From Alphaproteobacteria bacterium (GTDB taxonomy: Bacteria > Pseudomonadota > Alphaproteobacteria > UBA2966), in NCBI GenBank assembly GCA_018654745.1, contig JABILA010000142.1, positions 25,070 through 89,069 on the forward strand: a stretch of DNA of 64,000 nt, in the 5' to 3' direction. Of the stretch, positions 55,085-63,723 are shown piece by piece. Each line of letters opens with the position of its first letter. Position 1 is the stretch's first letter. The notes under the pieces were generated by a model. The model was not told the DNA's origin. It saw only the letters and a list, made by a program, of their open reading frames with translations, and searched no databases. Both the position numbers and the translations under genes were made by a program.

Positions 55085-55603
55085 ATGAAAAACAGGATTT
55101 ACACAACGATGATTGCTGCCGTCACGGCGACGATCATTTCGCTACCGGCGGTTGCCCACGACACAGGGACCATGAGCGGACACGGGCAAATGAACCAGGG
55201 CATGATGACGCAAGGTCAGATGCGGATGGGTCAGATGCCGATGGGCCAAATGCCGATGCCCCGGACGCAGATGATGAACCAGGGCATGATGATGCAACCC
55301 CATATGACACAGCACATGATGAACCATATGTCCGGGCGTCATGGCGGTCATGCCATGCAACAGGGCGCAGCCATGATGGGCGGCGGCTACGGTATCAAGG
55401 CCGAACGCGAACTTGATGTTGAAAGCGTTCGCAAGGTTCTGACTGGACGCCTGGCGTGGACCGGAAATACCCGTCTCAAGGTTGGCAAAGTCGAGGAAAA
55501 GGATGACGAAACAGTCCTCGCGGAAATCGTCACCCAGGGCGGCTCCCTGGTGGACCGCCTTGCTGTTCATCGACGTACCGGCGCAATGCGTCGTCTGCCA
55601 TAA
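55085..55603 (+). CDS. Met/His-rich exported protein with PepSY-like C-terminal domain
   Basis: A 172-residue secreted protein. The signal peptide (MKNRIYTTMIAAVTATIISLPAVAH) is followed by ~70 residues very rich in Met, Gln, Gly and His (QMRMGQMPMGQMP, QPHMTQHMMNHMSG), typical of soft-metal (Cu/Ag) binding. The C-terminal part (YGIKAERELDVESVRKVLTGRLAW ... VLAEIVTQGGSLVDRLAVHRRTGAMRRLP) looks like a PepSY-type fold. Lies between a Cys-rich gene and a Met/His-rich SHOCT protein. Confidence 0.72.
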   Translation: MKNRIYTTMIAAVTATIISLPAVAHDTGTMSGHGQMNQGMMTQGQMRMGQMPMGQMPMPRTQMMNQGMMMQPHMTQHMMNHMSGRHGGHAMQQGAAMMGGGYGIKAERELDVESVRKVLTGRLAWTGNTRLKVGKVEEKDDETVLAEIVTQGGSLVDRLAVHRRTGAMRRLP

Positions 55604-55615
55604 GGAGTGCATGAC

Positions 55616-55900
55616 ATGTTACAAAACGCACATTACAGCGGAAACTGGAACACCGATTCCTGGGGCTCGGGCATGCACGACGGCGGCATGATGATGGGCT
55701 GGGGTCTGCACGGGTTCGTCAGCATCCTGTTCCTGACCCTGATCGTTATCGCTATTGTATTGCTTATTCGCTGGCTCTGGCGCGGCGGCGCTCCGGCAAC
55801 AACAACCGCTTCAGGCGCCCTTGATATTCTCGAGGAACGTTATGCCCGGGGTGAAATCGATCAAGCCGAATTTCAGTCCAGAAAGAAGGATATATCCTGA
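55616..55900 (+). CDS. SHOCT-domain membrane protein with Met/Gly/His-rich N-terminus
   Basis: A 94-residue protein: a Met/His/Gly-rich N-terminus (HYSGNWNTDSWGSGMHDGGMMMGWGLHGF), one TM helix (VSILFLTLIVIAIVLLIRWLWR), and a C-terminal SHOCT motif (ALDILEERYARGEIDQAEFQSRKKDI). AAGGAG sits 8 nt before the ATG at 55616. SHOCT membrane proteins often accompany metal-resistance genes. The gene ends in a terminator. Confidence 0.82.
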   Translation: MLQNAHYSGNWNTDSWGSGMHDGGMMMGWGLHGFVSILFLTLIVIAIVLLIRWLWRGGAPATTTASGALDILEERYARGEIDQAEFQSRKKDIS

Positions 55901-55924
55901 CGAATTAAATTGACTTGAAATTCA

Positions 55925-55955
55925 GGGCCGCCTCAATGAGGCGGTCCTTTTTTTT
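55925..55955 (+). terminator. Rho-independent terminator of the Met/His-rich gene cluster
   Basis: GGGCCGCCT, loop CAATG, AGGCGGTCC (one G-U pair), then eight T, 24 bp after the SHOCT gene. Confidence 0.93.
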
Positions 55956-55981
55956 CAGGAAGCACCCTTTGAACGGAGCCA

Positions 55982-56893
55982 TCAATCCGGAGCCTGTTCC
56001 TCGCTCGCCTGCGTCGCCTTCGGTCTGGCGAACGTCAGGGTGATCGATAACAGGACAAGGACCAGAGCGCCTATTTTCTGCCAGCTCAGGACATCGCCAA
56101 GAAAGATGGCCGCGGAGGCGACTGCAACAACCGGTACCAGCAAGGTTCCCATCGAGGCTACGGATGCCGGCAGTCGACCAACAAGGATGCTCCAGGCGGC
56201 ATAACAGATCACCATGGGAAACAGGATGTGGTAGGACATGGTTGCAATCACAGCCCCAGACGGCATCACGACCTGTCCGTTATATTCTGTGACCAGCCCG
56301 GCAATGATAGCGAATGGTGCTGATACACCCAACATCCAGGCAGCCTGGGGAACAGGCTTGATCGACCAGACCCTGGATTTCAAAACCACGGTTCCTGCCG
56401 CCCATGACACAGCCGCCGCCATCATGAATATCGGCCCCAACGGTTTGTCGACAAATCCTGACGTATCTTCTGATACCAGCAATGCCAAACCCGAAATGCC
56501 AACAACCAGGGAGGCCAGGCGCAACGGTGTCAAACGTTCGTGCAGAAACAGCATCGAAAAAACGGTTGCCCATACAGGCATGGTAAAGGCGATGATTGTG
56601 GCTGTAGATGTCTGCGTATGGAGCTGACCAAAGGCCGTAAATACATTGAAGCCGAGCACTGATAACAGGCCTGCCACCAAAAGCGGCCAACCCTCTGCTC
56701 TTTTCGGGCGCAGGGATTGCCTGAGAACCACAGCCAGCCCGGTCAATAAAATAGCGCCAGAGGACAAACCGATAGCACGCAAGGACCAGGGCGGTATTTC
56801 ACCAAGAATGAATTTGACCGCGGGCCAGTTCAATCCCCAGAATACGCCGATCATGATCAACAGCGTGATGTCGCCAAACCGGATTCGGTTCAA
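55982..56893 (-). CDS. EamA/DMT-family transporter
   Basis: A 303-residue ten-helix exporter of the drug/metabolite transporter superfamily, made of two EamA repeats: FWGLNWPAVKFILGEIPPWSLRAIG ... LLLHERLTPLRLASLVVGISGLALL in the first and GTVVLKSRVW ... LVPVVAVASAAIFLGDVLSWQKIGALVLVLLSITLTF in the second. The substrate is probably an amino acid or other metabolite but cannot be told. Short polar C-terminal tail. Confidence 0.92.
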   Translation of the reverse strand: MNRIRFGDITLLIMIGVFWGLNWPAVKFILGEIPPWSLRAIGLSSGAILLTGLAVVLRQSLRPKRAEGWPLLVAGLLSVLGFNVFTAFGQLHTQTSTATIIAFTMPVWATVFSMLFLHERLTPLRLASLVVGISGLALLVSEDTSGFVDKPLGPIFMMAAAVSWAAGTVVLKSRVWSIKPVPQAAWMLGVSAPFAIIAGLVTEYNGQVVMPSGAVIATMSYHILFPMVICYAAWSILVGRLPASVASMGTLLVPVVAVASAAIFLGDVLSWQKIGALVLVLLSITLTFARPKATQASEEQAPD

Positions 56894-56942
56894 GATATTT
56901 TACTTTCGGTCGGCAAAATATTTTGGCTCATGGTGCCCGAAT

Positions 56943-59738
56943 TTACCCTTTTTTGTAAAATTTCAGCAGCTCATCCGCAACAGATTTGGCGAGTTTGGCC
57001 GCAATTTTCTCGAAAGCAGTTTTGGCCGAACCGACGCCCACATGGTAAACGTGATGTTTGCCGTGAATGGTCACGTCAATGTTCAAAACCGGGCTTTTCC
57101 CTTGATGTCCGCCGGAAGTGATGCCTTTGAGGCTGCCTGAAACACCGATCTTGTTGATCTTCAGGGCGGTAACGCCTTTGGCGACCGCCTTGACAGCTGA
57201 TTCAACACCTTTGTTGGCGGCGCGCGAGGCTTCAAGCACCCCTTCGGCAATTTTCAACCCGGCTTCTTCCGTCGCGAGCTCAGCCTTCAGGGCGACGACT
57301 TTTGGCGCGGCATCAACCGGCACTATTTTCACCGACTTCTTTGCAGTCTTCAGGGCCCAATCGGCGGTTTTCAAGGCAACTTCTTCGGCGGCAATGGCCG
57401 TTTTCAGTTTACCTTCCTCAACGCCTTCCTTTGCAGCTTTGCCAAGCTTCAGATGCTTGGCGTCCTTCTTGGCTTTTTTGCCGAGGTCATGCGCTTTCTT
57501 CTTGTTGTAGGCGATGGTTTTGTTGAGCCCATCGACTTTCTTCTTTGCGCCATCAATCTTCTTTGTCGCTGTATCAAACGCCTTTTTCGCCTTGGCCTTT
57601 TCAGAGGTTATATTTGATTTGAGACCTTTGACCTTTTTCTCTGCTTTTTTGACATCGCTCTCAGCCTTCTTCATGGCGCTATCGGCTTTCTTCAGCCCTT
57701 TAAGCGCGCCCTGAACCAGATTGCGAAAGACCTTGGAATAATTCGCAGCGAGATCAGCCTCGAAGCTAAAATCGTTGGAAGATGCGAAATTCAGGCCCTG
57801 GGATTCCGCTTCCAGAAACACATCAAAGGCACCACCAAATTTGGTTTCTGAAGAAAACCTGAACTTCGTCGGCTCAAGGTCCAGCACATATTTGTCTTCA
57901 AAGCCCTTGAACAGAACAATGTCACCTGACATCGCAAATTTGGGATCAACAGATGGCCCGGCTGCTATTTCCAGTTCGGCTTCCTTCAGGTTCAACGGAC
58001 CCAGTTTGAAGGGATCTATTTTGCCGTCAAAGGAAATGCCTTCTGTGGACGCATAACCCTTGGCGCTGCCCAGTTCCTTTTTGTTCACCAGCAATGTTGC
58101 TTTCAAGGCAATGCCCGCCCCCTCTATCTCCAGCTCCTCTTCAAGATCGGCAGGCAAATGGGCACCAGGTGTCATGAAGGCGAAAGCAACGTCCTTGAAT
58201 TCGACATTCATGTGCTTGAATCCACCGCCTTTCATTTTGCTGCTTTTTTTGGCGTGGGTCATCAGGGCGTTGAAATCCAGTTGGTTGATCTCACCTGCCA
58301 GGGCAATGGCGGTTGGCAATCCCAAGGCCTCCGGCGACAACACCATATCGGCCGCAGCCCGAACCTTTTCATGACCAATCATCACCGTGCCATCAATCAA
58401 CATGTCAAAGCTGCCGGTCTCGTTGATACCAACGGACAGGAACGGGTTTTCAAGTGTCAGTCCCTTGATACCTGCGGCATTGATCCAGTCACCCTTCATG
58501 CCGCCTGCCACCTGGACTTCTGCTTCTCCCGATTGCGCTGCAAATTCGAAGTCGACATCAAATTCCAGATCAGGTTTGCCTTTGCCCTGGCCGACGCCAA
58601 TTGCAGTGCGAAAGCCAAGCGCTGATTCAGCTTCGGACAGCTTCATAAAGAATTCCGCCTTGACGTCCTTTGCTTTCAGAAACTTGAAGCTGTGTCCGGA
58701 AGGTGTATCTATGTCGACAGTAAGCTCAACAGCGGGTTTGCCGCCAAACATGCCTTCAACAACACCATCGATCTCCAGCGTGGTATCTCCCAGCCCCAGG
58801 GTGCCCAATACCTTCTTGAGATCAGCCGAGGCGAGTGCGGGATCAAATTGGGCGATGACATTTACGCCCTGTACCAGTGTTAAATTACCTTCTGGCAGGT
58901 CGCCGGAAGAGGCAAAGAAGTTTTGTGCTGCCAGTGGCAAGCTGTCGTAAGCCTCCTCGAGGCCTTTAGTCGAGGCGATCACGCGCATGGCAGGCAAACC
59001 AAGATGATCGAGGAAGCCACCTTTGTGCCCTGTCAGTTGAGCGAGCGTAAGCGCTTTCTCAAATTCCAGACCGATGTTCCAGTCTTTTTTCTTGCTATCA
59101 TAAAAAACGACAGCATCGACAGTTTCGCCGACAAAATCGACTTTGCCGCCGATGGCATGCATGGAAATTGTCGGGTCCTCAATGGCGAATGTTGAAGCGC
59201 CAGGAATTTTTTTCAATTCAGGGATCGAATGTAAAGAAAGCTTGGAGCCTGGAAGCGAAAGTGCGAAATCACTAAGTTTGTTGTCTTCAACAGCAAGCTC
59301 GATCACCACTTCCCGTGACTTGCCGCCGGACTTGAATGCGCCTCCTAACATGCCGTCCAGAGAAATGGAAAAGGCACCTTTTTCGACAGAAATACTGAGG
59401 CCAACTTTCTTCAGATCCAGGAACGTCATACCGAAGGCATCGTTCCAGGTTAACTTCTTCGTATCCAGCGTCGTGAATACAAACTTTTTTTCCGCCAATG
59501 CATCAGCATCAATCGTGCCACCGAAAGAAAGTTTCTTGCCGCCCAGCGCTTTGGGCATTGTGATGGAAATATTGTTTGTCGCAGCATCAAGAAACGTTGG
59601 CAGCACGGCAACGCCAGCACTTTTCAGGGCAGCCTTTGCGTCAGTATTTGCTTGCGCGACCACCTGAAACGATGAGCTGCCCATTGCAAAGGCAAAAATT
59701 GTCATGGCGAAGAACAGACGTGTGAACCAATTTATCAT
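56943..59738 (-). CDS. Large exported protein of unknown family, 931 aa, Lys/Ala-rich coiled coil
   Basis: Signal peptide about 1-29 (MINWFTRLFFAMTIFAFAMGSSSFQVVAQA). Residues ~30-660 are beta-strand-rich with repeated Asp/Gly/Leu patterns (FSGDIDA-like FGGTIDADAL, SKLSLHSIPELKK, GPLNLKEAELEIAAGPSVDPKFAMSGDI), suggesting many copies of a small beta module. Residues ~670-860 are a Lys/Ala/Glu-rich coiled coil (KKADSAMKKAESDVKKAEKKVKG, EEVALKTADWALKTAKKS). A C-terminal domain (KGITSGGHQGKSPVLNIDVTIHGKHHVYHVGVG) follows. I do not recognise it. It may be periplasmic, lipid-handling or DNA-coating. No operon partner. Confidence 0.7.
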   Translation of the reverse strand: MINWFTRLFFAMTIFAFAMGSSSFQVVAQANTDAKAALKSAGVAVLPTFLDAATNNISITMPKALGGKKLSFGGTIDADALAEKKFVFTTLDTKKLTWNDAFGMTFLDLKKVGLSISVEKGAFSISLDGMLGGAFKSGGKSREVVIELAVEDNKLSDFALSLPGSKLSLHSIPELKKIPGASTFAIEDPTISMHAIGGKVDFVGETVDAVVFYDSKKKDWNIGLEFEKALTLAQLTGHKGGFLDHLGLPAMRVIASTKGLEEAYDSLPLAAQNFFASSGDLPEGNLTLVQGVNVIAQFDPALASADLKKVLGTLGLGDTTLEIDGVVEGMFGGKPAVELTVDIDTPSGHSFKFLKAKDVKAEFFMKLSEAESALGFRTAIGVGQGKGKPDLEFDVDFEFAAQSGEAEVQVAGGMKGDWINAAGIKGLTLENPFLSVGINETGSFDMLIDGTVMIGHEKVRAAADMVLSPEALGLPTAIALAGEINQLDFNALMTHAKKSSKMKGGGFKHMNVEFKDVAFAFMTPGAHLPADLEEELEIEGAGIALKATLLVNKKELGSAKGYASTEGISFDGKIDPFKLGPLNLKEAELEIAAGPSVDPKFAMSGDIVLFKGFEDKYVLDLEPTKFRFSSETKFGGAFDVFLEAESQGLNFASSNDFSFEADLAANYSKVFRNLVQGALKGLKKADSAMKKAESDVKKAEKKVKGLKSNITSEKAKAKKAFDTATKKIDGAKKKVDGLNKTIAYNKKKAHDLGKKAKKDAKHLKLGKAAKEGVEEGKLKTAIAAEEVALKTADWALKTAKKSVKIVPVDAAPKVVALKAELATEEAGLKIAEGVLEASRAANKGVESAVKAVAKGVTALKINKIGVSGSLKGITSGGHQGKSPVLNIDVTIHGKHHVYHVGVGSAKTAFEKIAAKLAKSVADELLKFYKKG

Positions 59739-60129
59739 CTAACCAAACTTTCTGTGAATACTTTGCTGCTCAATTCAATTGACCTGGGCCTGACAGAATA
59801 CAAGGCCATTGAAAGTCAAAAGACAAGGCGATAGTGCGTAGGGACAGGAACCTGATCGACGATACCAGCATGATTTGCCAGACATTCGATCGACCCCGGC
59901 CCCGTGTAATGGCCCGGTTAATCGGAAGACGCGACATGAACCTCGCTGGCAGAAACATTACGGCGCGCTGTAAGTGATATATATTCAGTTGTGGTAATTC
60001 GAACGATTAGGCCTAAGTTTAATTTTGCAGTCTGTTAAAACAATGACTGAATATGCGCCTTGATCACGACATGGTTTTGACCAAAGAGTGATCATCCATG
60101 GCGCGTTTGGATCAAAACGGGGGGAACAA
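59739..60129. other. 391-bp region without a recognised gene
   Basis: No convincing ORF. The only structure I see is the nested inverted repeat at 60061-60094. The rest holds AT-rich stretches that may be promoters for the divergent 931-aa gene and the NTF2-like gene. Confidence 0.5.
60061..60094. promoter_or_regulatory. Nested inverted repeat before the NTF2-like gene
   Basis: TGATCAC ... GTGATCA (outer, 7 bp) enclosing TGGT-TTTG-ACCA (inner, 4 bp) with 4-nt gaps on each side: a symmetric 34-bp site ending 35 bp before the start codon. Looks like a dimeric regulator operator or an RNA hairpin. Confidence 0.4.
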
Positions 60130-60549
60130 ATGACTACAGATATAACAAGTATTGCACGTGATTTTTTTGAGGCTTGCGAAACCGGCAAAGGTTCGGCGGG
60201 TTGTAAAGACTATTGTCAGGACAGTGCAACTTTTTCGTGCCAGTCCGATGCACTGGCCGACGTAACGACACTGGCCGGATATGCCGACTGGATGCAGGGG
60301 CTGCTGGGACCAATTCCGGACGGCCACTATGAATTGACAGCATTTGCCTGTGATGAGGGGCGTAACACTGTTGTAGCATCTGCCGTATTTCATGGCACCC
60401 AGACAGGCGAAGGTGGCCCCGTTCCCGCGACCGGGAAAACCGTGGCAGCTGACTATGTCTATACCATGCAATTTAGCGGTGACAGAATTAGCCACATGAC
60501 GAAGATCTGGAATGACGGTCATTCCCTGAAACAACTCGGCTGGGCCTGA
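60130..60549 (+). CDS. NTF2-like (SnoaL/ketosteroid isomerase fold) protein
   Basis: A 139-residue cone-shaped alpha+beta protein: start TTDITSIARDFFEACETGKG, then DYCQDSATFSCQSDAL, GHYELTAFACDEGRNTVVASAVFHGTQ and VYTMQFSGDRISHMTKIWND. The ATG at 60130 follows GGGGGGAA; an upstream ATG at 60088 lies in the inverted repeat. Relatives include polyketide cyclases and stress-related proteins. No substrate can be given. Confidence 0.8.
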   Translation: MTTDITSIARDFFEACETGKGSAGCKDYCQDSATFSCQSDALADVTTLAGYADWMQGLLGPIPDGHYELTAFACDEGRNTVVASAVFHGTQTGEGGPVPATGKTVAADYVYTMQFSGDRISHMTKIWNDGHSLKQLGWA

Positions 60550-60675
60550 ACAACGTAACGTCTGATTCGCCAGCCAGGCTGACTGTTCACCGGTTGTGTC
60601 AGCCTGGCAGGTGAGAGTGGACGTAAATATCTACACTCCTTCAGATGTTATACGAACAGGAAAAGGGGCCTATGC

Positions 60676-61122
60676 ATGTCTGACAAACTCTTCTTTGAGG
60701 ATATTCAGATCGGCGACACATTTGTTGGCGATACGGTTCATGTGCACCGGGATAAAATACTCTCCTTCGCCACCGAATTTGATGACCAACCCATGCACCT
60801 CGATGCCGCTGCTGCCAAAGCAATGGGCCTGAACGATATTATCGCGCCAGGGGCATATATTTTTGCCTTGACGGCAAAATCGCAGCGGTCAATCTGGAAA
60901 CGCTTTGACATGCTGCCAAGCGGTCTCGGCATCAAAGTCAGTTTCGTATTGCCCTTATATCCGGACGATACACTTACCGGTCATATGGAAATTGTCGCGG
61001 TGCGACCAAGTAGCAAGCCCGGACGGGGCTGGATTGATACGAAAGTCATCTTCAAAAACCAGAATGGTAAAGATGCTGTCGAAAGCAGTGCGTCCTTGCT
61101 TTTAAAGTGCCAATCGCCTTAA
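60676..61122 (+). CDS. MaoC-family (hotdog) dehydratase
   Basis: A 148-residue hotdog protein like the one at 34221: FFEDIQIGDTFVGDTVHVHRDKILSFATEFDDQPMHLDAAAAK, then DIIAPGAYIFALTAKSQ, GIKVSFVLPLYPDDTLTGHMEIVAVRPSSKPGRG. The catalytic Asp/His hydratase pair (DDQPMHLD, APGAYIFALT) is less clear than in the other copy, so activity is uncertain. The GFA-like gene follows. Confidence 0.85.
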   Translation: MSDKLFFEDIQIGDTFVGDTVHVHRDKILSFATEFDDQPMHLDAAAAKAMGLNDIIAPGAYIFALTAKSQRSIWKRFDMLPSGLGIKVSFVLPLYPDDTLTGHMEIVAVRPSSKPGRGWIDTKVIFKNQNGKDAVESSASLLLKCQSP

Positions 61123-61193
61123 GCAATATCTCTGACGGGTCAAAACATGTCGGCCTTTCAAATATGTCCGCTTGATTATAGAGGAGACGCGAC

Positions 61194-61586
61194 ATGGGCA
61201 GTTTTACCGGCGGTTGTCAGTGCGGCAACGTCCGAATTGTGGCGTCGGGTGTCCCACACAGGGTCGGCATTTGTCACTGTCTTGACTGCCGCAAGCACCA
61301 TGGTGCCCTTTTTCATGCCTCTGCGGTGTTTCCTCAGGATGCTGTGACCATCGAGGGCGAAACAAGCGATTACGCCGGGCGATTTTTCTGTCCCCGATGC
61401 GGTTCATCCATTTTTGGACGCAGCGCAGACGAAATCGAAGTGAACCTGGGGTCACTGGATGCTCCTGACCAACTGATGCCAACCTATGAACTCTGGACCG
61501 TCCGCCGCGAATCCTGGTTGCCACCATTTCCGCTCACGAGACGATACGACGGCGACCGTGACGCTACGAGTCGCTTTGAGAAGTAG
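61194..61586 (+). CDS. GFA-family (CENP-V) zinc-binding protein
   Basis: A 130-residue protein of the glutathione-dependent formaldehyde-activating enzyme family: GSFTGGCQCGNVRIVASGV, CHCLDCRKHHGALFHASAVF, FFCPRCGSSIFG. The paired cysteines bind zinc. Members named for formaldehyde activation often have other or unknown roles; no adhC lies near. GAGGAG precedes the ATG at good distance. Confidence 0.88.
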   Translation: MGSFTGGCQCGNVRIVASGVPHRVGICHCLDCRKHHGALFHASAVFPQDAVTIEGETSDYAGRFFCPRCGSSIFGRSADEIEVNLGSLDAPDQLMPTYELWTVRRESWLPPFPLTRRYDGDRDATSRFEK

Positions 61587-61760
61587 ATTGCACGCTCGTC
61601 TGGCTTGTCAGGTAATGCGTTGATGCGTCCTTTTGGGAACATAAGCAATCAATGTGACGGCCTCTCGTTTTGGTCCGCTGTGCCCCGCTAACCTGACTTT
61701 TTTCAGCGCCTTGAGTGACGGCCGTTAATAGCCAGGAACGGACCTGTCGTTAGGCGTGGG

Positions 61761-62687
61761 CTAACCGTTCAAACCGGGGGGCGGATTGAGTCGAAACCAG
61801 TCCGCAAGGGCTTTCATCAAAATGCGCTCTGGTGCCCCATCGGCGGTTGCGCTCTTGATGATTGCCCGCCATGTGATTTTTAACCCACCTCGCGTTGCGC
61901 GTACGGGCTTGAGCTTGCCAGACAAAAACTGGGGATGAATGGCCCAATGACTGAGGATGGAAATCCCGAAGCCTGCTTTCACAAGCTCGCAGATCGCCTC
62001 CACCGAACCGATATTTTCTTCTCGTGGCGGCATAACGTTTTCTGGCGTCCAGATACGGTCGGCTTCATAACCTGGCTGTCGCACGAGTGAATAAGTCAGG
62101 AAGGGATCGTTCAGGAAGTCCTGTCCGGTAACATAAGGTTTTTTGGCAAGCTCGTGGTCAGGCGGGAGCACAGCCACGAGTTCGTCCTCAAACAAATCTG
62201 TTGCATCTAGTTGCCCCGGCAGGACCATATCGGGAGATATCGCAAGATCGGTCCTGCCCTTGGAACGCGGATCAAAGGGTGTATGGGTGCCCTGAGTTTC
62301 GATCTCAATACCGATTTGGGGATGTGATTCGCGAAACCATAACAAGAATTCTGGCAGCCAATGAAAGGCATTATAGACCCCAATCGATACCCGCAGGACG
62401 TGCTGGATCCCCTCCGCTGAGGCAATGGCAACACCTTCAGACACGCGCATATCCTCGATCACGCGTTCTGCCGTCAGCGTCAGAATTTGCGCTGCCGTTG
62501 TTGGTCGCAATAACCGCCCCTTTTTTTCATAGAGTGGAATTCCCAGCCGTCTCTCTGCTTCGCGAATCCTGTGGGTCAGGGCGGAAGGTGTTATCAGAAG
62601 AGATCTGGCAGCTTCAGCCATGGTTTCGCATTGCGCGATCATGATGAGCATATCGAGATGGCGGAATGAAAGGCGGGGAATAATCAT
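61761..62687 (-). CDS. LysR family transcriptional regulator
   Basis: A 308-residue LysR protein: N-terminal HTH (LSFRHLDMLIMIAQCETMAEAARSLLITPSALTHRIREAERRLGIPLYEKKGR) and a substrate-binding domain (DLAISPDMVLPGQLDATDLFEDELVAVLPPDHELA). The start codon overlaps an inverted repeat, and the divergent oxygenase gene starts 128 bp away, so it most likely regulates that gene and the M24 gene beyond. Confidence 0.92.
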   Translation of the reverse strand: MIIPRLSFRHLDMLIMIAQCETMAEAARSLLITPSALTHRIREAERRLGIPLYEKKGRLLRPTTAAQILTLTAERVIEDMRVSEGVAIASAEGIQHVLRVSIGVYNAFHWLPEFLLWFRESHPQIGIEIETQGTHTPFDPRSKGRTDLAISPDMVLPGQLDATDLFEDELVAVLPPDHELAKKPYVTGQDFLNDPFLTYSLVRQPGYEADRIWTPENVMPPREENIGSVEAICELVKAGFGISILSHWAIHPQFLSGKLKPVRATRGGLKITWRAIIKSATADGAPERILMKALADWFRLNPPPGLNG

Positions 62688-62702
62688 TGAATTTTATTCA
62701 AT
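62686..62702. promoter_or_regulatory. Probable LysR-type operator
   Basis: ATTGAAT-TTT-ATTCAAT, a perfect 7+7 inverted repeat overlapping the LysR start. A half site ATTGAAT recurs at 62727-62733, about 40 bp on, as in many LysR recognition/activation site pairs. Confidence 0.55.
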
Positions 62703-62814
62703 CGTATGTCCAACAATTTGAAATTGATTGAATGTTATATCAGGCCATATTGACGCGGTCAGCCCTAAAAAATCAGAAACACGGCTGCCAATTGATGGAA
62801 ATGACAGGTTAATC

Positions 62815-63696
62815 ATGAATGTTCAGAGTCTACGAGAGCCGATTGCACCGCAACGAGACTGCCTCGCGCTGGTCAATCTTGAGCGGTACCCGGTCCATAA
62901 TTTTGACAGCCCGGTTTTGCGTGAAGTTATTAATGCCGCACGCAAGGATCTTGCAGAAAATGGCTGTTTGCGACTTCCTGGATTTATCAGGGCGGATGCG
63001 TTTGATCTGCTGGCAGAAGAAACAACGATGCTTGCGCCGCGCGCGCTCTACAGCAGTGATGAATATACACCTTACGGAACCGGGCCGGACAAAAGTTCCC
63101 ACGAAGGCCATCCCAGGCGGCGCGCCCATCGTTCGACCAGCGGCAGTGTAACCCGCGACCTGATCCCAATGGAGGCATGGATACAGAGGCTCTATGACAA
63201 CCCTGCCATAATGAGTTTGGTTGCAGCCTGTCTTGAAGCGGATGAAATTCATCAGTTCGCTGATCCCATGCGTGGCTTGATCATTAATGTCATGGACGAG
63301 GGAAATGTTTTGGGCTGGCATTTCGATGCCAATGAATTCATCGTGAGCCTGATGACCCGTCGCGCTGACAAGGGCGGTACATTCGAATACAGCCCTGGCA
63401 TTCGTGCGCCGGGGAATGAGAACTTTGACGCGGTTCAGTCCGTGCTGAACGGGGGCAAGGGCCTTGTGACAAATCTTGATTTACAGGTAGGGGATTTGCA
63501 AATTTTCAAAGGCCGCTATTCCCTGCATCGGGTCAACCGCGTCGAAAGCGGCATCCGACATACGGCCATTTTCGGTTACGCGCGCGAACCGGGCTTCATC
63601 GGCAGTGCTGCGAGCACGATGAAAGTCTACGGCCGCGTGATGCCGGAACATATCGCTGCGGAAAACAACCGCCACAGCGATGGTCTCTCGGATTGA
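62815..63696 (+). CDS. HalD/BesD-family 2-oxoglutarate/Fe(II) oxygenase with HxD motif
   Basis: A 293-residue protein of the HalD/BesD (ArpA-like) Fe/2OG family: ARKDLAENGCLRLPGFI, the TPYGTGPDKSSHEGHPRR loop, the facial triad H169-x-D171 in LGWHFDANEFIVSL and distal H238 in YSLHRVNRVESGIRHTA, and the 2OG-binding Arg in GIRHT. BesD halogenases have Gly in place of the Asp; with Asp present, hydroxylation rather than chlorination is expected. The substrate may be a free amino acid, as for relatives. The ATG at 62815 is preferred to an upstream start at 62728. The M24-like gene begins 27 bp later. Confidence 0.82.
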   Translation: MNVQSLREPIAPQRDCLALVNLERYPVHNFDSPVLREVINAARKDLAENGCLRLPGFIRADAFDLLAEETTMLAPRALYSSDEYTPYGTGPDKSSHEGHPRRRAHRSTSGSVTRDLIPMEAWIQRLYDNPAIMSLVAACLEADEIHQFADPMRGLIINVMDEGNVLGWHFDANEFIVSLMTRRADKGGTFEYSPGIRAPGNENFDAVQSVLNGGKGLVTNLDLQVGDLQIFKGRYSLHRVNRVESGIRHTAIFGYAREPGFIGSAASTMKVYGRVMPEHIAAENNRHSDGLSD

Positions 63697-63723
63697 ACTC
63701 AAACGATATCAAGCGAGTACGAA

